This document shows, piece after piece, positions 9,176 to 18,784 of a DNA stretch of 33,890 bases. The stretch comes from Opitutia bacterium (GTDB lineage: Bacteria; Verrucomicrobiota; Verrucomicrobiia; Opitutales; Seribacteraceae), in assembly GCA_018645725.1 (NCBI GenBank), contig JABGWD010000460.1, positions 1-33,890 on the forward strand, written 5' to 3'. Position numbers and translations under genes: made by a program. Position 1 is the stretch's first letter. Every line of letters begins with the position of its first letter. The notes below the pieces were generated by a model. It was given only the letters and a program-made list of their open reading frames with translations, was not told the origin of the DNA and searched no databases.

Positions 9176-9994
9176 TCATCCCCATTTCAACTTGCTGCGC
9201 AAAACGTGAAAATGCGAGTGGTTCTTTTCCTCCAATAGCGGGAAGGTTTCATCCGCAACGGTAACTTCGATGGGGAACGCTGCGGGAACCTCAAAGGCAG
9301 GTTGGCCGTCTGCCGACACCAAGGGGTCGTCGGGGTTGCGTTCCGATTGGATCGAGAGGGACACGCCGGAAGGAAAAACGACGCTGCGGCTCGTCAGGGT
9401 ATGGGCGGAAATCGGAGTCATCAGAAGAACCTGAGCCTCGGGATGGGCAATCGGTCCGCCGGCTGCCAAGTTATAAGCAGTCGAACCGGTCGGTGTTGAG
9501 AAAACGATCCCGTCGCAAGCGTATTCGGCAACCCTCTCCGGCCCCTCGGAAACGGAAAATCTTCCCAATCTCCCGTTCGTCCCACTCTTCACCACCAGGT
9601 CATTCAATGCGCACCTGGAAAAACCGCTCTCATCACGATACCTCAGCATGCTCCTCCTGCTGACCCTGTACTCTCCCTTGAAAAGGGCAGGTATTTTTTC
9701 CTCCATGTCCTCCGGTGAAAAAGTGGCGAGAAAACCGAGCTGACCATGCCTGATGCCAGCCACCGGCACGTCATGACGGACAGCCTCCTCCATGACGCTG
9801 AGCAAAGTACCGTCTCCGCCAACTACAAAACAGGCGTCCGAACCTTCCAGGAAACCACTTGGCGCTGGAAATTCTACGGTTGCAACTGCTTCCACTCCAT
9901 GATCCTCCGCCAATCCCTGCAAGCGGACAGCCGCCTTTTCCGCACCAAGCTTGGAGGCATTGGCCAGGATGCTGATTTTTCGTAGGGGCTTCAT
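9176..9994 (-). CDS. nadK: NAD kinase
   Basis: CFVVGGDGTLLSVMEEAVRHDVPVAGIRHGQLGFLATF, DGIVFSTPTGSTAYNLAAGGPIAHPEAQVLLMTPISAHTLTSRSVVFP. Confidence 0.95.
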   Translation of the reverse strand: MKPLRKISILANASKLGAEKAAVRLQGLAEDHGVEAVATVEFPAPSGFLEGSDACFVVGGDGTLLSVMEEAVRHDVPVAGIRHGQLGFLATFSPEDMEEKIPALFKGEYRVSRRSMLRYRDESGFSRCALNDLVVKSGTNGRLGRFSVSEGPERVAEYACDGIVFSTPTGSTAYNLAAGGPIAHPEAQVLLMTPISAHTLTSRSVVFPSGVSLSIQSERNPDDPLVSADGQPAFEVPAAFPIEVTVADETFPLLEEKNHSHFHVLRSKLKWG

Positions 9995-10061
9995 GTGAAA
10001 AAGTAAAACGGTGGGGAATGAAGGAGTCAGCAACGAATTTAGTCAAAGGCAACGGATGCGG

Positions 10062-11003
10062 TCAAGCGTCCGAACTCCATTTCAACTCACCCGATCGTGG
10101 TTCCGAGCTTGGACCGAGAAGAAACCGGGAGGACGGCGGGAAGCGCTTGCGGAACCATTTTCTTTGCTTGGAAACAAGTTTGCGCGTGGATGAACAGATG
10201 GCCGGGTTCAATTCCTCCCGCGTGATTTCATTTCGCAAAAAAGAACAAACGTCACGGTAACCGACGGAGGAGCACGCTGCATGATTTGACAGAAATCCCC
10301 GTTCAATCAGGGATTCGGTCTCCTCCACGAGACCCATGTCGATCATTTTGCCTGTCCGGGATTCGATTCTTTTTTCCAAATCCTCATTCGGCCGGTCCAA
10401 CCATAGGCATTGTTTGCGCAAAGAGGCATAAGGAGTGGGTAACGCTTCGAAACGTTCCCTTAACTGCGAAAGCCTCAAGCCGGAACCCAGACAACGCTCG
10501 AGGGCGCGGAGGAGTCGCTGTGGATTCAACTCGTCCAACCCGAGAGGCTCGTCTCCGTTCAATTGCCTGAGTTGAGCAAGTAGCCCGGGAATACCTTCGC
10601 GTTCGTAAAGGGTTTCGACCTTGGCCCGCGTTTCATCCGTCACCACGACTTCGTCGACGATGGGCTCGAAAAAAGACTGCAGATAAAAACCGCTCCCGCC
10701 GACTACGAGCAAGTTCTTTCCCTTGGACAAAACTTCCGACACCACGTTCCGGGCATAACGCTCGTACCGGGATACGTCGTACCCCTCGGTCACGTCGGCC
10801 AGGTCAAGGCCATGATGGGGAACCCTTTTTCTCTGTTCGGCCGTAGCCTTGGCCGCCCCCAAATCCATACCCCGGTAGACGGCGATCGAATCGCAGGAAA
10901 GAATTTCCGCGTCATGACTCTCCGCCCAGCTCAAGGCCAGTTCGGATTTCCCGGATGAAGTAACCCCGGCGAGGAAGTAGAGACTCTCACCCATCACGAA
11001 CAC
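10062..11003 (-). CDS. miaA: tRNA dimethylallyltransferase MiaA
   Basis: LAGVTSSGKSELALSWAE (P-loop), ILSCDSIAVYRGMDLGAAKAT, HHGLDLADVTEGYDVSRY, LLVVGGSGFYLQSF. Confidence 0.95.
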   Translation of the reverse strand: MFVMGESLYFLAGVTSSGKSELALSWAESHDAEILSCDSIAVYRGMDLGAAKATAEQRKRVPHHGLDLADVTEGYDVSRYERYARNVVSEVLSKGKNLLVVGGSGFYLQSFFEPIVDEVVVTDETRAKVETLYEREGIPGLLAQLRQLNGDEPLGLDELNPQRLLRALERCLGSGLRLSQLRERFEALPTPYASLRKQCLWLDRPNEDLEKRIESRTGKMIDMGLVEETESLIERGFLSNHAACSSVGYRDVCSFLRNEITREELNPAICSSTRKLVSKQRKWFRKRFPPSSRFLLGPSSEPRSGELKWSSDA

Positions 11004-11021
11004 CCCATCGTCACGAGCCGA

Positions 11022-11834
11022 TTAACTCTCGGTCAGCCCGCGAACCAGTTCCGCCGCGCGATCTCCAATTGCTTGGGGAATTGAACCCGGGTTCGAAAGG
11101 TTTTCCGAAATGCAGTTAACCAAGGCGCTGCCGACCACCACACCATCGGCCGCTTCGCCAACGGACCGGACTTGCGAGGGAGTGGAAATGCCAAAACCCA
11201 CGACTACGGGCAAATCGGTAAACTTTCGAATGGTCTCCACTCTCTCGGTCAAGTCACCGGCCAGGTCTTTTCTCTCCCCGGTTACGCCTTCGCGGGAAAC
11301 ATAATACAGAAAACCCGACGATTTCTCCACAATCGAAGGAATCCTGTCTTCGGGCGTAGTGGGGGCAATAATGAAGACGTTCTTCATCCCGTGACTTCTC
11401 GATGCGTCCACCAGCTCGGTCGCTTCCTCGGGCGGAAGATCCAAGGTGAGCAAACCGTCGACTCCGGCCTCCCGCGAACGAATCACGTATTGCTCGATTC
11501 CTTGGGAAAAAATCAGGTTGTAGTAGGTGTAGAAAACAATGGGGACTTCGGAATGCTTTCGGATTTCCTCGACCAATCGAAAGACGTCACTTTGATTGGA
11601 ACCCGATTCAAGGGCCCGTTGGGCGGCCAGTTGGTTGGTCAAGCCATCGGCAAGCGGATCGGAAAAAGGCACCCCGAGCTCAAGCAAGTCCACCCCGTTG
11701 GCGATCAAAGATCGACTAATCTCAAGGGACGTGTTGAAATTCGGGTCGCATGCGCACACGTAGCCGACAAAGGCAGCTCGCCCATTATCTTTGCAATCCG
11801 AGAAAAGTTTCGCGATTCGGTCAGGATTATCCAT
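11022..11834 (-). CDS. trpA: Tryptophan synthase alpha chain
   Basis: GYVCACDPN, DLLELGVPFSDPLADGLTNQLAAQRAL, LTLDLPPEEA, FIIAPTTPEDRI, GFLYYVSREGVTG, PVVVGFGIS. Confidence 0.95.
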   Translation of the reverse strand: MDNPDRIAKLFSDCKDNGRAAFVGYVCACDPNFNTSLEISRSLIANGVDLLELGVPFSDPLADGLTNQLAAQRALESGSNQSDVFRLVEEIRKHSEVPIVFYTYYNLIFSQGIEQYVIRSREAGVDGLLTLDLPPEEATELVDASRSHGMKNVFIIAPTTPEDRIPSIVEKSSGFLYYVSREGVTGERKDLAGDLTERVETIRKFTDLPVVVGFGISTPSQVRSVGEAADGVVVGSALVNCISENLSNPGSIPQAIGDRAAELVRGLTES

Positions 11835-11910
11835 AAGTGAAAAAAGTGAATCATTCCCAAAGCCGAGCTCATTTTGCAACGGTAAAGCTCAACCTGGCCA
11901 TTGTTTCGTC

Positions 11911-13212
11911 GTGATTTGGTTCTACCGCTTGCTTTATCCCTTTTTGACTCTGCTCTTGTCGCCCTACTATTTGCGGCGGATGATCAAACGGGGAGGATAT
12001 GGACGAAAGCTGGGCTTCAGGCTCGGACTTTGGCCAAAGTTACCCCCCAACAAAAAGGGTACCCCAAGGATTTGGATCCAGGCGGTAAGCGTGGGAGAAC
12101 TTTCCTCCATTGAAAAACTGCTGGAAAGCCTTTTGGCGGATCCCGGAATCGAGATCGTACTCAGTGGCACCACGAGCACCGGTCTGGCCATTGCAGAGGA
12201 AAAGCATGGGAAAAGGCTCCTCGCCCAAGGTCCCTTCCCACTTGATTGGCTCCCTTTTTCAAGACTTGCCTGGTCACGCATTCGACCGGATCTGGCCATT
12301 GCCGTGGACAGCGAACTTTGGCCCGAACACATGCAGCAGGCAAAAAACCACGGGGTACCTTTCGTCATCGCAAACGCCCGCCTTTCCGACCGGTCCTTCG
12401 GTCGCCTCCGGTTCTTCCGCTTCTTGCACGGCATTCTTCTGCCTCCGACGCTGCGTATTCTCGCATCCTCCGAGAAGCAACTCGACCGATGGCTGAGCCT
12501 GGGGCTTGACTCGGGCCAAGCAAAGGTGACCGGGAACCTCAAAGTCGACTCCGCATCCCAATCCCCCCCGACCAAGGAAACCAAGCAAAAACTGAAGGAC
12601 GAATTCGGGTTTTCCGAAAAATCCTTCGTGCTCGTCGGAGTTTCCACCTGGCCGGGTGAGGAGGAAGCCCTCCTCGAGTCAATCGGCGAACTGAGAAAAG
12701 AGAGCCTCGATGCCCGCCTGCTTCTCATTCCGCGTCACGCCGAAAGACGAGAAGAAGTACGCAAGCTCATATCGGCATCCGGCTTGCCTTTCAACCTGCG
12801 CAGCGAGGCCCGACAAGCTGAAGCCGGTACAATCGTCTACTTGGCCGACACGACCGGCGAACTTCCCAGGCTGATCGGGGCCGGAGACCTTGCCTTCCTC
12901 GGCAAAACCTTGCCTCCGAACAACGGCGGGCAAAACCCCATGGAGCCAATCTCCTTGGGCCTTCCTCTCGTCGTTGGCCCTGCCTATCAAAACTTCAGGG
13001 AAAGCTGCGCGGAACTATTCTCCCACGGAGCGGCATTCAAAGCGGAGAAGAAGGAAGATATAAAAAAGCTTATTCGCGAATTCGCAGGTGACGAAAAGAA
13101 AACCGCCGAAGCCCGGGACGCCTGTTTCGAATGGATCGGAAAGCAAGGATCCCCCACCGGGACGACTTTGAAAATCCTCCACCAGATTTTGGAAAAGAAG
13201 GAGCCATTTTGA
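11911..13212 (+). CDS. waaA: 3-deoxy-D-manno-octulosonic acid (Kdo) transferase
   Basis: VIWFYRLLYPFLTLLLSPYYLRRMIKRGGYGRKLGFRLG, IWIQAVSVGELSSIEKLLESL, TTSTGLAIAEEKHG, AVDSELWPEHMQQAKNHGVPFVIANARLSDRS, GGQNPMEPISLGLPLVVGP. Likely GTG start at 11911. Confidence 0.9.
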   Translation: MIWFYRLLYPFLTLLLSPYYLRRMIKRGGYGRKLGFRLGLWPKLPPNKKGTPRIWIQAVSVGELSSIEKLLESLLADPGIEIVLSGTTSTGLAIAEEKHGKRLLAQGPFPLDWLPFSRLAWSRIRPDLAIAVDSELWPEHMQQAKNHGVPFVIANARLSDRSFGRLRFFRFLHGILLPPTLRILASSEKQLDRWLSLGLDSGQAKVTGNLKVDSASQSPPTKETKQKLKDEFGFSEKSFVLVGVSTWPGEEEALLESIGELRKESLDARLLLIPRHAERREEVRKLISASGLPFNLRSEARQAEAGTIVYLADTTGELPRLIGAGDLAFLGKTLPPNNGGQNPMEPISLGLPLVVGPAYQNFRESCAELFSHGAAFKAEKKEDIKKLIREFAGDEKKTAEARDACFEWIGKQGSPTGTTLKILHQILEKKEPF

Positions 13213-13236
13213 TTTGACTCGAACCGATCCTCCGCC

Positions 13237-14151
13237 ATGTCAAAAAAACAAGCTTTGCCCAAAAAAACGACAATCCAATCGTTTCTGTCCTGCCTTTTTC
13301 TTCTTTCCTCCTGTGGACCCGAACAGGAAAAAAACCAGGTTCCGACTCCGGGCAACGAACTCTCTGTCCAAAAGGTAATTCTCGCGATCGAATCGACTGA
13401 TCGCCCCGGCAAATCGGTGGCGGAAAAAGAGGACCTCGAGAACTATCTCTCGGAAAAATTGAAACGGTCAGTCGAAACAACCATGCCCCCGGACCCGACC
13501 GAGCTTTCCGAATCCTTCCGCTCGGGGGAAATCGACCTCGCCTACCTCAGTCCCTGGGATGCCGTTCCCATCCTTGATCAACAGGTTGCATCCGCCTTCC
13601 TTGTCCGCCTCGCCGGAGACAAACCCGACAAGAGCATCTGGCTATGCAGAAAGGACAAGGACTACGCGGACATATCGCAGGCAAAAGGAAAAGCCGTCGC
13701 CTTCGCCAACCGGGCAAGCGCACTGGGTTGCCTGATCCCGGTCTGGGACTTGAGCAAGAGAAACCTGATTGGATCGGACCGGGCCCTGACCGACTTTTTC
13801 TCTCAAGTCATTTATGGAGACGACTCCGGCTCAGTCCTGAAAAAAGTCTTGAACGGGGACGTGGAAGCCGCAGCCGTGGGAAGCTATGCGTTCGAAGGCT
13901 TGGACGAAAAGCAGAAGGCCCAACTCCGGATTTTTCAGGAACAAGGACCGGTACCGACCGACGTTCTCTGCATCAGGTCATCCATATCGGCGTCAGACCG
14001 GGCCATCATCGAGCAAGCATTCATGGACATGAACACCGACAACCCGGAACTCGCCCGACGCGTATTCAACGGAACGCTCGCCACCCCTGAGAAAGGACAC
14101 CTCGACGTAACCCGGGAAGCGCTTCGGGCAATCAAAGCGGTCAAGCCATGA
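13237..14151 (+). CDS. PhnD-like (phosphate/phosphite/phosphonate) substrate-binding lipoprotein, orphan
   Basis: Lipobox LSSCG. ESFRSGEIDLAYLSPWDAVPIL, KGKAVAFANRASALGCLIPVWDL, GDVEAAAVGSYAFE; PhnD-family pattern. Confidence 0.75.
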   Translation: MSKKQALPKKTTIQSFLSCLFLLSSCGPEQEKNQVPTPGNELSVQKVILAIESTDRPGKSVAEKEDLENYLSEKLKRSVETTMPPDPTELSESFRSGEIDLAYLSPWDAVPILDQQVASAFLVRLAGDKPDKSIWLCRKDKDYADISQAKGKAVAFANRASALGCLIPVWDLSKRNLIGSDRALTDFFSQVIYGDDSGSVLKKVLNGDVEAAAVGSYAFEGLDEKQKAQLRIFQEQGPVPTDVLCIRSSISASDRAIIEQAFMDMNTDNPELARRVFNGTLATPEKGHLDVTREALRAIKAVKP

Positions 14152-14191
14152 ACTGATGACAGTCCGCAGACAGCGGGCGATCGTCCTGTCT

Positions 14192-15037
14192 TCACTCCGG
14201 GGAATCCGGTCTTCGGGGAATGCCGAACCGTTCGACGAAGTCAACCACGTCGCCCAGCAAAGGTTTTGGCCAAAGGTGCCAGGAACTTGTCCGGCGAATC
14301 AGAGAGAAATGCCCGTGCGAAGCATAAATTTTGGTTTCGGCAGTACCTCCCGCCTGCTTCAATGTCTCTGAAAATTTCTCGCACAATTCATACTTGATCA
14401 AGGGATCGAATCTTCCATGCATCAGTAAAAAAGGAGGGGCTTTGTTCCGTCCGACTTGAAAAGCGGGCATGGTGGAGTTTCGGTCGACGGAGGAAGGGAA
14501 AAGGTCACGGTAGAGAAACTCCTTGTTTGGATCGAACTCGTAGGGGGCGGACATCGAAATCACCCCCCGTATCCAATCCAGGCTCCCTCCGTGAGCTTTC
14601 AGATAAACCGGATCCAATCCAACGAGGCAGGCGTTGTGGGCACCCGCCGAGTGCCCCATGAGGAAGAGGTTTTTGCCATCCCCGCCATGAGCCTGGGCAT
14701 TTTTCCTGACCCACGCGGAGGCGAGAGCGGCGTCTTCCGGAAAGGCGGGAAACCGGACTTCGGGATAGAGGCGGTAATTGGCAGTGACAAAGACTATTCC
14801 TTTCCGGGCAAACTGTTTGCCGATTTCGCGATGATAATCCTTTTGCCCCCACCGCCAACTCCCACCGTGAAAGAAAAGAATGACCGGAGCGGACCGGCAG
14901 GCTTCCGAACTGACGACGTCGAGAACCTGGCGCTCATGCTCTCCGTAGGAAAGGTTCAGGGCTTCCGTCACCCTCGTATCGTCCGCTTCCGCGCCGAAAG
15001 GAAAAAACGTCAAAAGGAGAAATGACCAAAGGAGCAA
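14192..15037 (-). CDS. Alpha/beta hydrolase (BD-FAE/esterase-like), secreted
   Basis: VILFFHGGSWRWGQKDYHREIGKQFARKGIVFVTANYRLYPEVRFPAFPED, GHSAGAHNA, FLLMHGRFDPLI. The part of the ORF upstream of about 15037 is the translated tRNA-His. Start inferred at TTG 15037, giving signal peptide LLLWSFLLLTFFPFGAEA. Confidence 0.8.
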   Translation of the reverse strand: MLLWSFLLLTFFPFGAEADDTRVTEALNLSYGEHERQVLDVVSSEACRSAPVILFFHGGSWRWGQKDYHREIGKQFARKGIVFVTANYRLYPEVRFPAFPEDAALASAWVRKNAQAHGGDGKNLFLMGHSAGAHNACLVGLDPVYLKAHGGSLDWIRGVISMSAPYEFDPNKEFLYRDLFPSSVDRNSTMPAFQVGRNKAPPFLLMHGRFDPLIKYELCEKFSETLKQAGGTAETKIYASHGHFSLIRRTSSWHLWPKPLLGDVVDFVERFGIPRRPDSPE

Positions 15038-15038
15038 A

Positions 15039-15116
15039 TGGGGCGATAGACCGGATTCGAACCGGCGACCCCCGGCACCACAAGCCGGTGCTCTAACCAA
15101 CTGAGCTACTATCGCC
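15039..15116 (-). tRNA. tRNA-His (anticodon GTG)
   Basis: Minus strand GGCGATAGTAGCTCAGTTGGTTAGAGCACCGGCTTGTGGTGCCGGGGGTCGCCGGTTCGAATCCGGTCTATCGCCCCA folds as a cloverleaf. Encodes G-1:C73 and CCA; anticodon loop TTGTGGT. Confidence 0.97.
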
Positions 15117-15246
15117 ATGAAGGGACTTGAACTTAAACAACGGGGGGTTTTCGTCAACGAGAAATGATCGGTGACGAAGGCGAGCTTCCTTGACCATTTC
15201 CTCTTCTTGATTCATTTTCTTTCCTTTTCAGACAAACCAACACACC

Positions 15247-16350
15247 ATGCTACAAGCAGGAATAGTAGGCCTTCCCAACGTGGGCAAAAGCACCTTGTTC
15301 AATGCCCTCACCAAGTCGCGCAAGGCGGAAGCGGCAAATTACCCCTTCTGCACGATCGACCCGAACGTGGGAGTCGTACAGGTTCCGGACTCCCGACTCG
15401 GTCCCCTGGCCGAGTCAGCCGGAACCACCACCATCATCCCCGCCGCCATCGAGATGGTCGACATCGCCGGCCTGGTGGAGGGAGCGAGCAAGGGAGAAGG
15501 CTTGGGAAACAAATTTTTGGCCAACGTCCGAGAAGTGGATGCGATCGTTCACGTCGTCCGTTGTTTTGAGGACGATGACGTCATTCACAACATGGGCCGG
15601 GTCGATCCAGTCAGTGATGCCGAGGTGATCATGACCGAACTCGTGCTCGCTGACGCCGAATCCGTTGCCAACCAACTTCAAAAAAACCTCAAGAAAGCAC
15701 GCGGAAACGACAAGGATGCCGCCGCCAACGTTACCGTGCTCGAACGACTGGTCCCCCACCTCGATGAGGGAAAACCGGCCAACCTCCTGGATTTGGACGA
15801 GGACGACAAGGTTCGCCTCAAGAGCTTCTGTCTACTCAGTTCCAAACCGATGCTCTACGCGTGCAACCTAAAGGAAGAGGAAATTGCCGATCCCGCTTCG
15901 AATCCGTTGCTTCAGCCATTTCAGGAATGGGCAGCCAGACAGCAAGATGCCCATTGCTGCGTGATTTCCGCCAAGATGGAAGAGGAGCTTTCGGAACTAA
16001 GCGACGAGGACACCAAGGAATACCTGGAAGCCATGGGGGTCGAAGATTCCGGGGTAACGTCCTTGATCGAAGCCAGTTACGAATTGCTCGGCCTGGCCAG
16101 TTTCCTTACCGCAGGGGAAAAAGAAGCCCGGGCCTGGACCTTCCGCAAGGGCATGACCGCACCCCAATGCGCCGGTGTCATTCACACTGATTTCGAAAAA
16201 TCGTTCATCAAGGCGGAAGTCGTCTCCTACGATCACCTGATCGAGGCCGGTTCGATGCAAAATGCGCGGGATGCGGGAAAGCTTCGTTTGGAAGGCAAGG
16301 AGTACGTCTTTGCCGATGGGGACGTCGTCCTCTTCAAATGCAATGCCTGA
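15247..16350 (+). CDS. ychF: Obg-family GTPase/ATPase YchF
   Basis: [83 protein letters not shown]-terminal TGS-like region. Confidence 0.98.
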   Translation: MLQAGIVGLPNVGKSTLFNALTKSRKAEAANYPFCTIDPNVGVVQVPDSRLGPLAESAGTTTIIPAAIEMVDIAGLVEGASKGEGLGNKFLANVREVDAIVHVVRCFEDDDVIHNMGRVDPVSDAEVIMTELVLADAESVANQLQKNLKKARGNDKDAAANVTVLERLVPHLDEGKPANLLDLDEDDKVRLKSFCLLSSKPMLYACNLKEEEIADPASNPLLQPFQEWAARQQDAHCCVISAKMEEELSELSDEDTKEYLEAMGVEDSGVTSLIEASYELLGLASFLTAGEKEARAWTFRKGMTAPQCAGVIHTDFEKSFIKAEVVSYDHLIEAGSMQNARDAGKLRLEGKEYVFADGDVVLFKCNA

Positions 16351-16457
16351 AAACCGCTCTACCATCTTGCCTCCTCTCCCCCTTGCGCTTAAACTGAATC
16401 TCACTTTCCTGCCTTTCGTAAACTCAATATTCAATTGCGAATTTTTTACTGACTTCA

Positions 16458-17495
16458 ATGAACTGTTTTTCAACGATACCCTTCAAGGTTGCCCTTGTTT
16501 GCGTGACGGTTTCAATTCTCGCATCGCTCTTCTCCTGTTCGGACGAAGCCACAGTCAAAACCAGTGTAATTGCCCCTGAATATACGGGGCCCGTCGTCAC
16601 TTGGATCCTGCCTGAGACCTGGGGCGAAAACCCTGCTCTTGCCGGTCCGATGGCCGGCTCCTTCCATGTCAAGACCGGGGAAGGACCACAAGGTCGCATA
16701 GGGGTGATGCCCTTCAGGGAATCGGTCTCGAGCCTTGAGATGGCCAACATGTTCGCCCGGGAAATCGGATATGGTACCCTGACCAACGAAACACTCGCCC
16801 CCCTGCTTGAAAAAAAGACGGTTGGAACACGCGATTTCGAATGGATCAGGTTGGAGGAGCAAAGAAAGGAAGAGACCCCGAAAACCGTCTTGCTTGCCCT
16901 CTACCGAAAGGATTCGCAGACTTGGCTCTTTCCTTTCATAGGCGGGAGAGACCTCGTTGACGCGGAACTGGAAAACTTTTCTCTTTTTCTCGAATCCACC
17001 GTGCTCCGGGCAGGCATAGAGCCCATCAGAGCCCTTTCCCAACCCGTATCCCCTTCCCCCGCGCCCGCTCCATCCGGGCCCATTGCTCCTGATTGGTCGA
17101 TCCCCTCCAATTGGACACCCGGGCAAGCCTCCTCCATGCGGTTGGCGAGTTACAAAGTAAACGACGGGCAAGGAAACAAACTTGATTTTTCAGTCACCTC
17201 CTTTCCCGGCGACGTAGGGGGACTTCTGGCCAACGTAAACCGCTGGTTGGGTCAAATCGGCGTACAGCCAACCGACGATGAGGGCTTGAAGCAATTCGTC
17301 CGCCCGATCATGATCGACGGCCTATCGGCCCAATTGGTCGAAGCTTCTTCTGCGGACAAGGCTCTTTACGCCGCAATCCTGATGAGAGACAATCGTTCCT
17401 GGTTCTTCAAGTTATCCGGGAGCAAAACCCTCGCCCAAAAGGAAAAGGAAAACTTCTCCGCCTTTCTTGAGTCCGTTTGTTTCCACAAACCCTGA
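16458..17495 (+). CDS. Lipoprotein with two tandem homologous domains, in the ResB/CcsA operon
   Basis: Lipobox ASLFSC. Halves align: VLLALYRKDSQTWLFPFIGGRDLVDAELENFSLFLES versus ALYAAILMRDNRSWFFKLSGSKTLAQKEKENFSAFLES. Stop lies 8 bp before the resB-like ATG. Confidence 0.7.
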   Translation: MNCFSTIPFKVALVCVTVSILASLFSCSDEATVKTSVIAPEYTGPVVTWILPETWGENPALAGPMAGSFHVKTGEGPQGRIGVMPFRESVSSLEMANMFAREIGYGTLTNETLAPLLEKKTVGTRDFEWIRLEEQRKEETPKTVLLALYRKDSQTWLFPFIGGRDLVDAELENFSLFLESTVLRAGIEPIRALSQPVSPSPAPAPSGPIAPDWSIPSNWTPGQASSMRLASYKVNDGQGNKLDFSVTSFPGDVGGLLANVNRWLGQIGVQPTDDEGLKQFVRPIMIDGLSAQLVEASSADKALYAAILMRDNRSWFFKLSGSKTLAQKEKENFSAFLESVCFHKP

Positions 17496-17503
17496 AAACC
17501 CTT

Positions 17504-18784
17504 ATGTCCAGCGAAAGCAAACCCAAGAAAGGCAAAAGCTCTCTGGCCAAGCGCAGAGCCCTCTTTTCGTGGCTCATTCCCCTTGCCAACCTGCGGATCA
17601 CCCTTGCGCTCCTCAGCTTTTCCATGGTGCTCATTTTTGTCGCCACTTTGGAACAAGTCGAAATCGGAATACGCGGAGCCCAAGCCAAATATTTCGAATC
17701 TCTCCTTGGAATATGGCATTACCCCGAACAATTTTGGGGTGGCGAATTCCTCAACCCCGTGCCCATACCCATACCCGGGGGTTGGCTGCTCGGAGGTCTC
17801 TTGATCATCAACCTGACGGCCGCCTACGTCACCCGCTTTCAATGGACCGTAAAGAAGTTCGGCATTCAATTGATCCACCTGGGGATCATCATGCTCTTGG
17901 TCGGTCAGCTCGTCACCCAAGCGATTCAAGAGGAATCGCGCATGCAAATCAACAAGGGTGAATCAAGTAACTATATCGAACGTTTTCACGGGGTTGAATT
18001 GGCCCTGACCGACGTTACCGACCCCAGTCGCGAAACCGTCGTAAGCATACCCCAGGAACTTCTTGAAAAAGGCGGGTCCATTTCCTCCGGAGATCTCCCT
18101 TTCGAGGTCACGGTCAAATCCTTCGGTCCCAATTGCGACTTCGACGCAGTGAGCTCCAAGGACCAACGAGAAGGCTCCAGCAAAGAAGTCGACCAAGGGG
18201 TTGGTCATTCGGCAAATTTGTCCATCAAGCCAAAGAGCGAAGACTACAGCAGCGAAGCCATGAATTTCGGCCACCTCGTTTTTGAATTGTCCGACGAAAC
18301 CGGCAGCTTGGGAACTTGGCTAGCCCTCGCTCACCCCGCAGGGAACCATTGGTGGAAGGAAAGTCCGAAACTGGCCGACCTTGCCTTTCAGCCCATTCGC
18401 CACAAGGGCAAGTTGTGGGGGGTAACCCTGCGTGCGAAGAGGGAATACCTGCCCTACTCGATCGAATTGCTCGGCATAGCAAACGAATTTTACCAAGGCA
18501 CCGAAACGCCCTTCAACTTCGAAAGCGACATCATGATCAAGATGGAGGGCAACGAAACACGCCGGGCCTTGGTCTACATGAATACCCCCCTGCGCCACGA
18601 CGGGAAGACTTTTTACCAGTTCCAGATGAACAATGCCGCCGACTACACGGTTTTTCAGGTCATTCGCAACCCCAGTTGGCTCGTTCCTTACCTCGCTTGC
18701 ATCATCGTTTCCATCGGCCTGCTTTGGCAGTTCGGCTTTCACCTCGTTCGCTTCCTGCGGAAAAACTCCCTCCAGAAGGCATGA
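17504..18784 (+). CDS. ResB/Ccs1-like cytochrome c biogenesis protein
   Basis: MSSESKPKKGKSS...LRITLALLSFSMVLIFVATLEQVEIGIRGAQAKYFESLL; LVYMNTPLRHDGKTFYQFQMN; multiple TMs. ATGA overlap with the ccsA-like gene. Confidence 0.85.
   Translation: MSSESKPKKGKSSLAKRRALFSWLIPLANLRITLALLSFSMVLIFVATLEQVEIGIRGAQAKYFESLLGIWHYPEQFWGGEFLNPVPIPIPGGWLLGGLLIINLTAAYVTRFQWTVKKFGIQLIHLGIIMLLVGQLVTQAIQEESRMQINKGESSNYIERFHGVELALTDVTDPSRETVVSIPQELLEKGGSISSGDLPFEVTVKSFGPNCDFDAVSSKDQREGSSKEVDQGVGHSANLSIKPKSEDYSSEAMNFGHLVFELSDETGSLGTWLALAHPAGNHWWKESPKLADLAFQPIRHKGKLWGVTLRAKREYLPYSIELLGIANEFYQGTETPFNFESDIMIKMEGNETRRALVYMNTPLRHDGKTFYQFQMNNAADYTVFQVIRNPSWLVPYLACIIVSIGLLWQFGFHLVRFLRKNSLQKA

Noticed and set aside
11967-12728. 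253-aa minus-strand ORF
   Set aside because: Antisense to waaA, low-complexity Arg/Ser-rich translation.
14157-14192. Possible terminator gacag...ctgtc between phnD-like and hydrolase genes
   Set aside because: Only a 5-bp outer stem with mismatches inside and no T-tract; too weak to call.
15038-15157. N-terminus MTKTPRCLSSSPFMAIVAQLVRAPACGAGGRRFESGL of ORF 14192..15157
   Set aside because: This is translation through the tRNA-His gene, a classic spurious peptide, not protein-coding.
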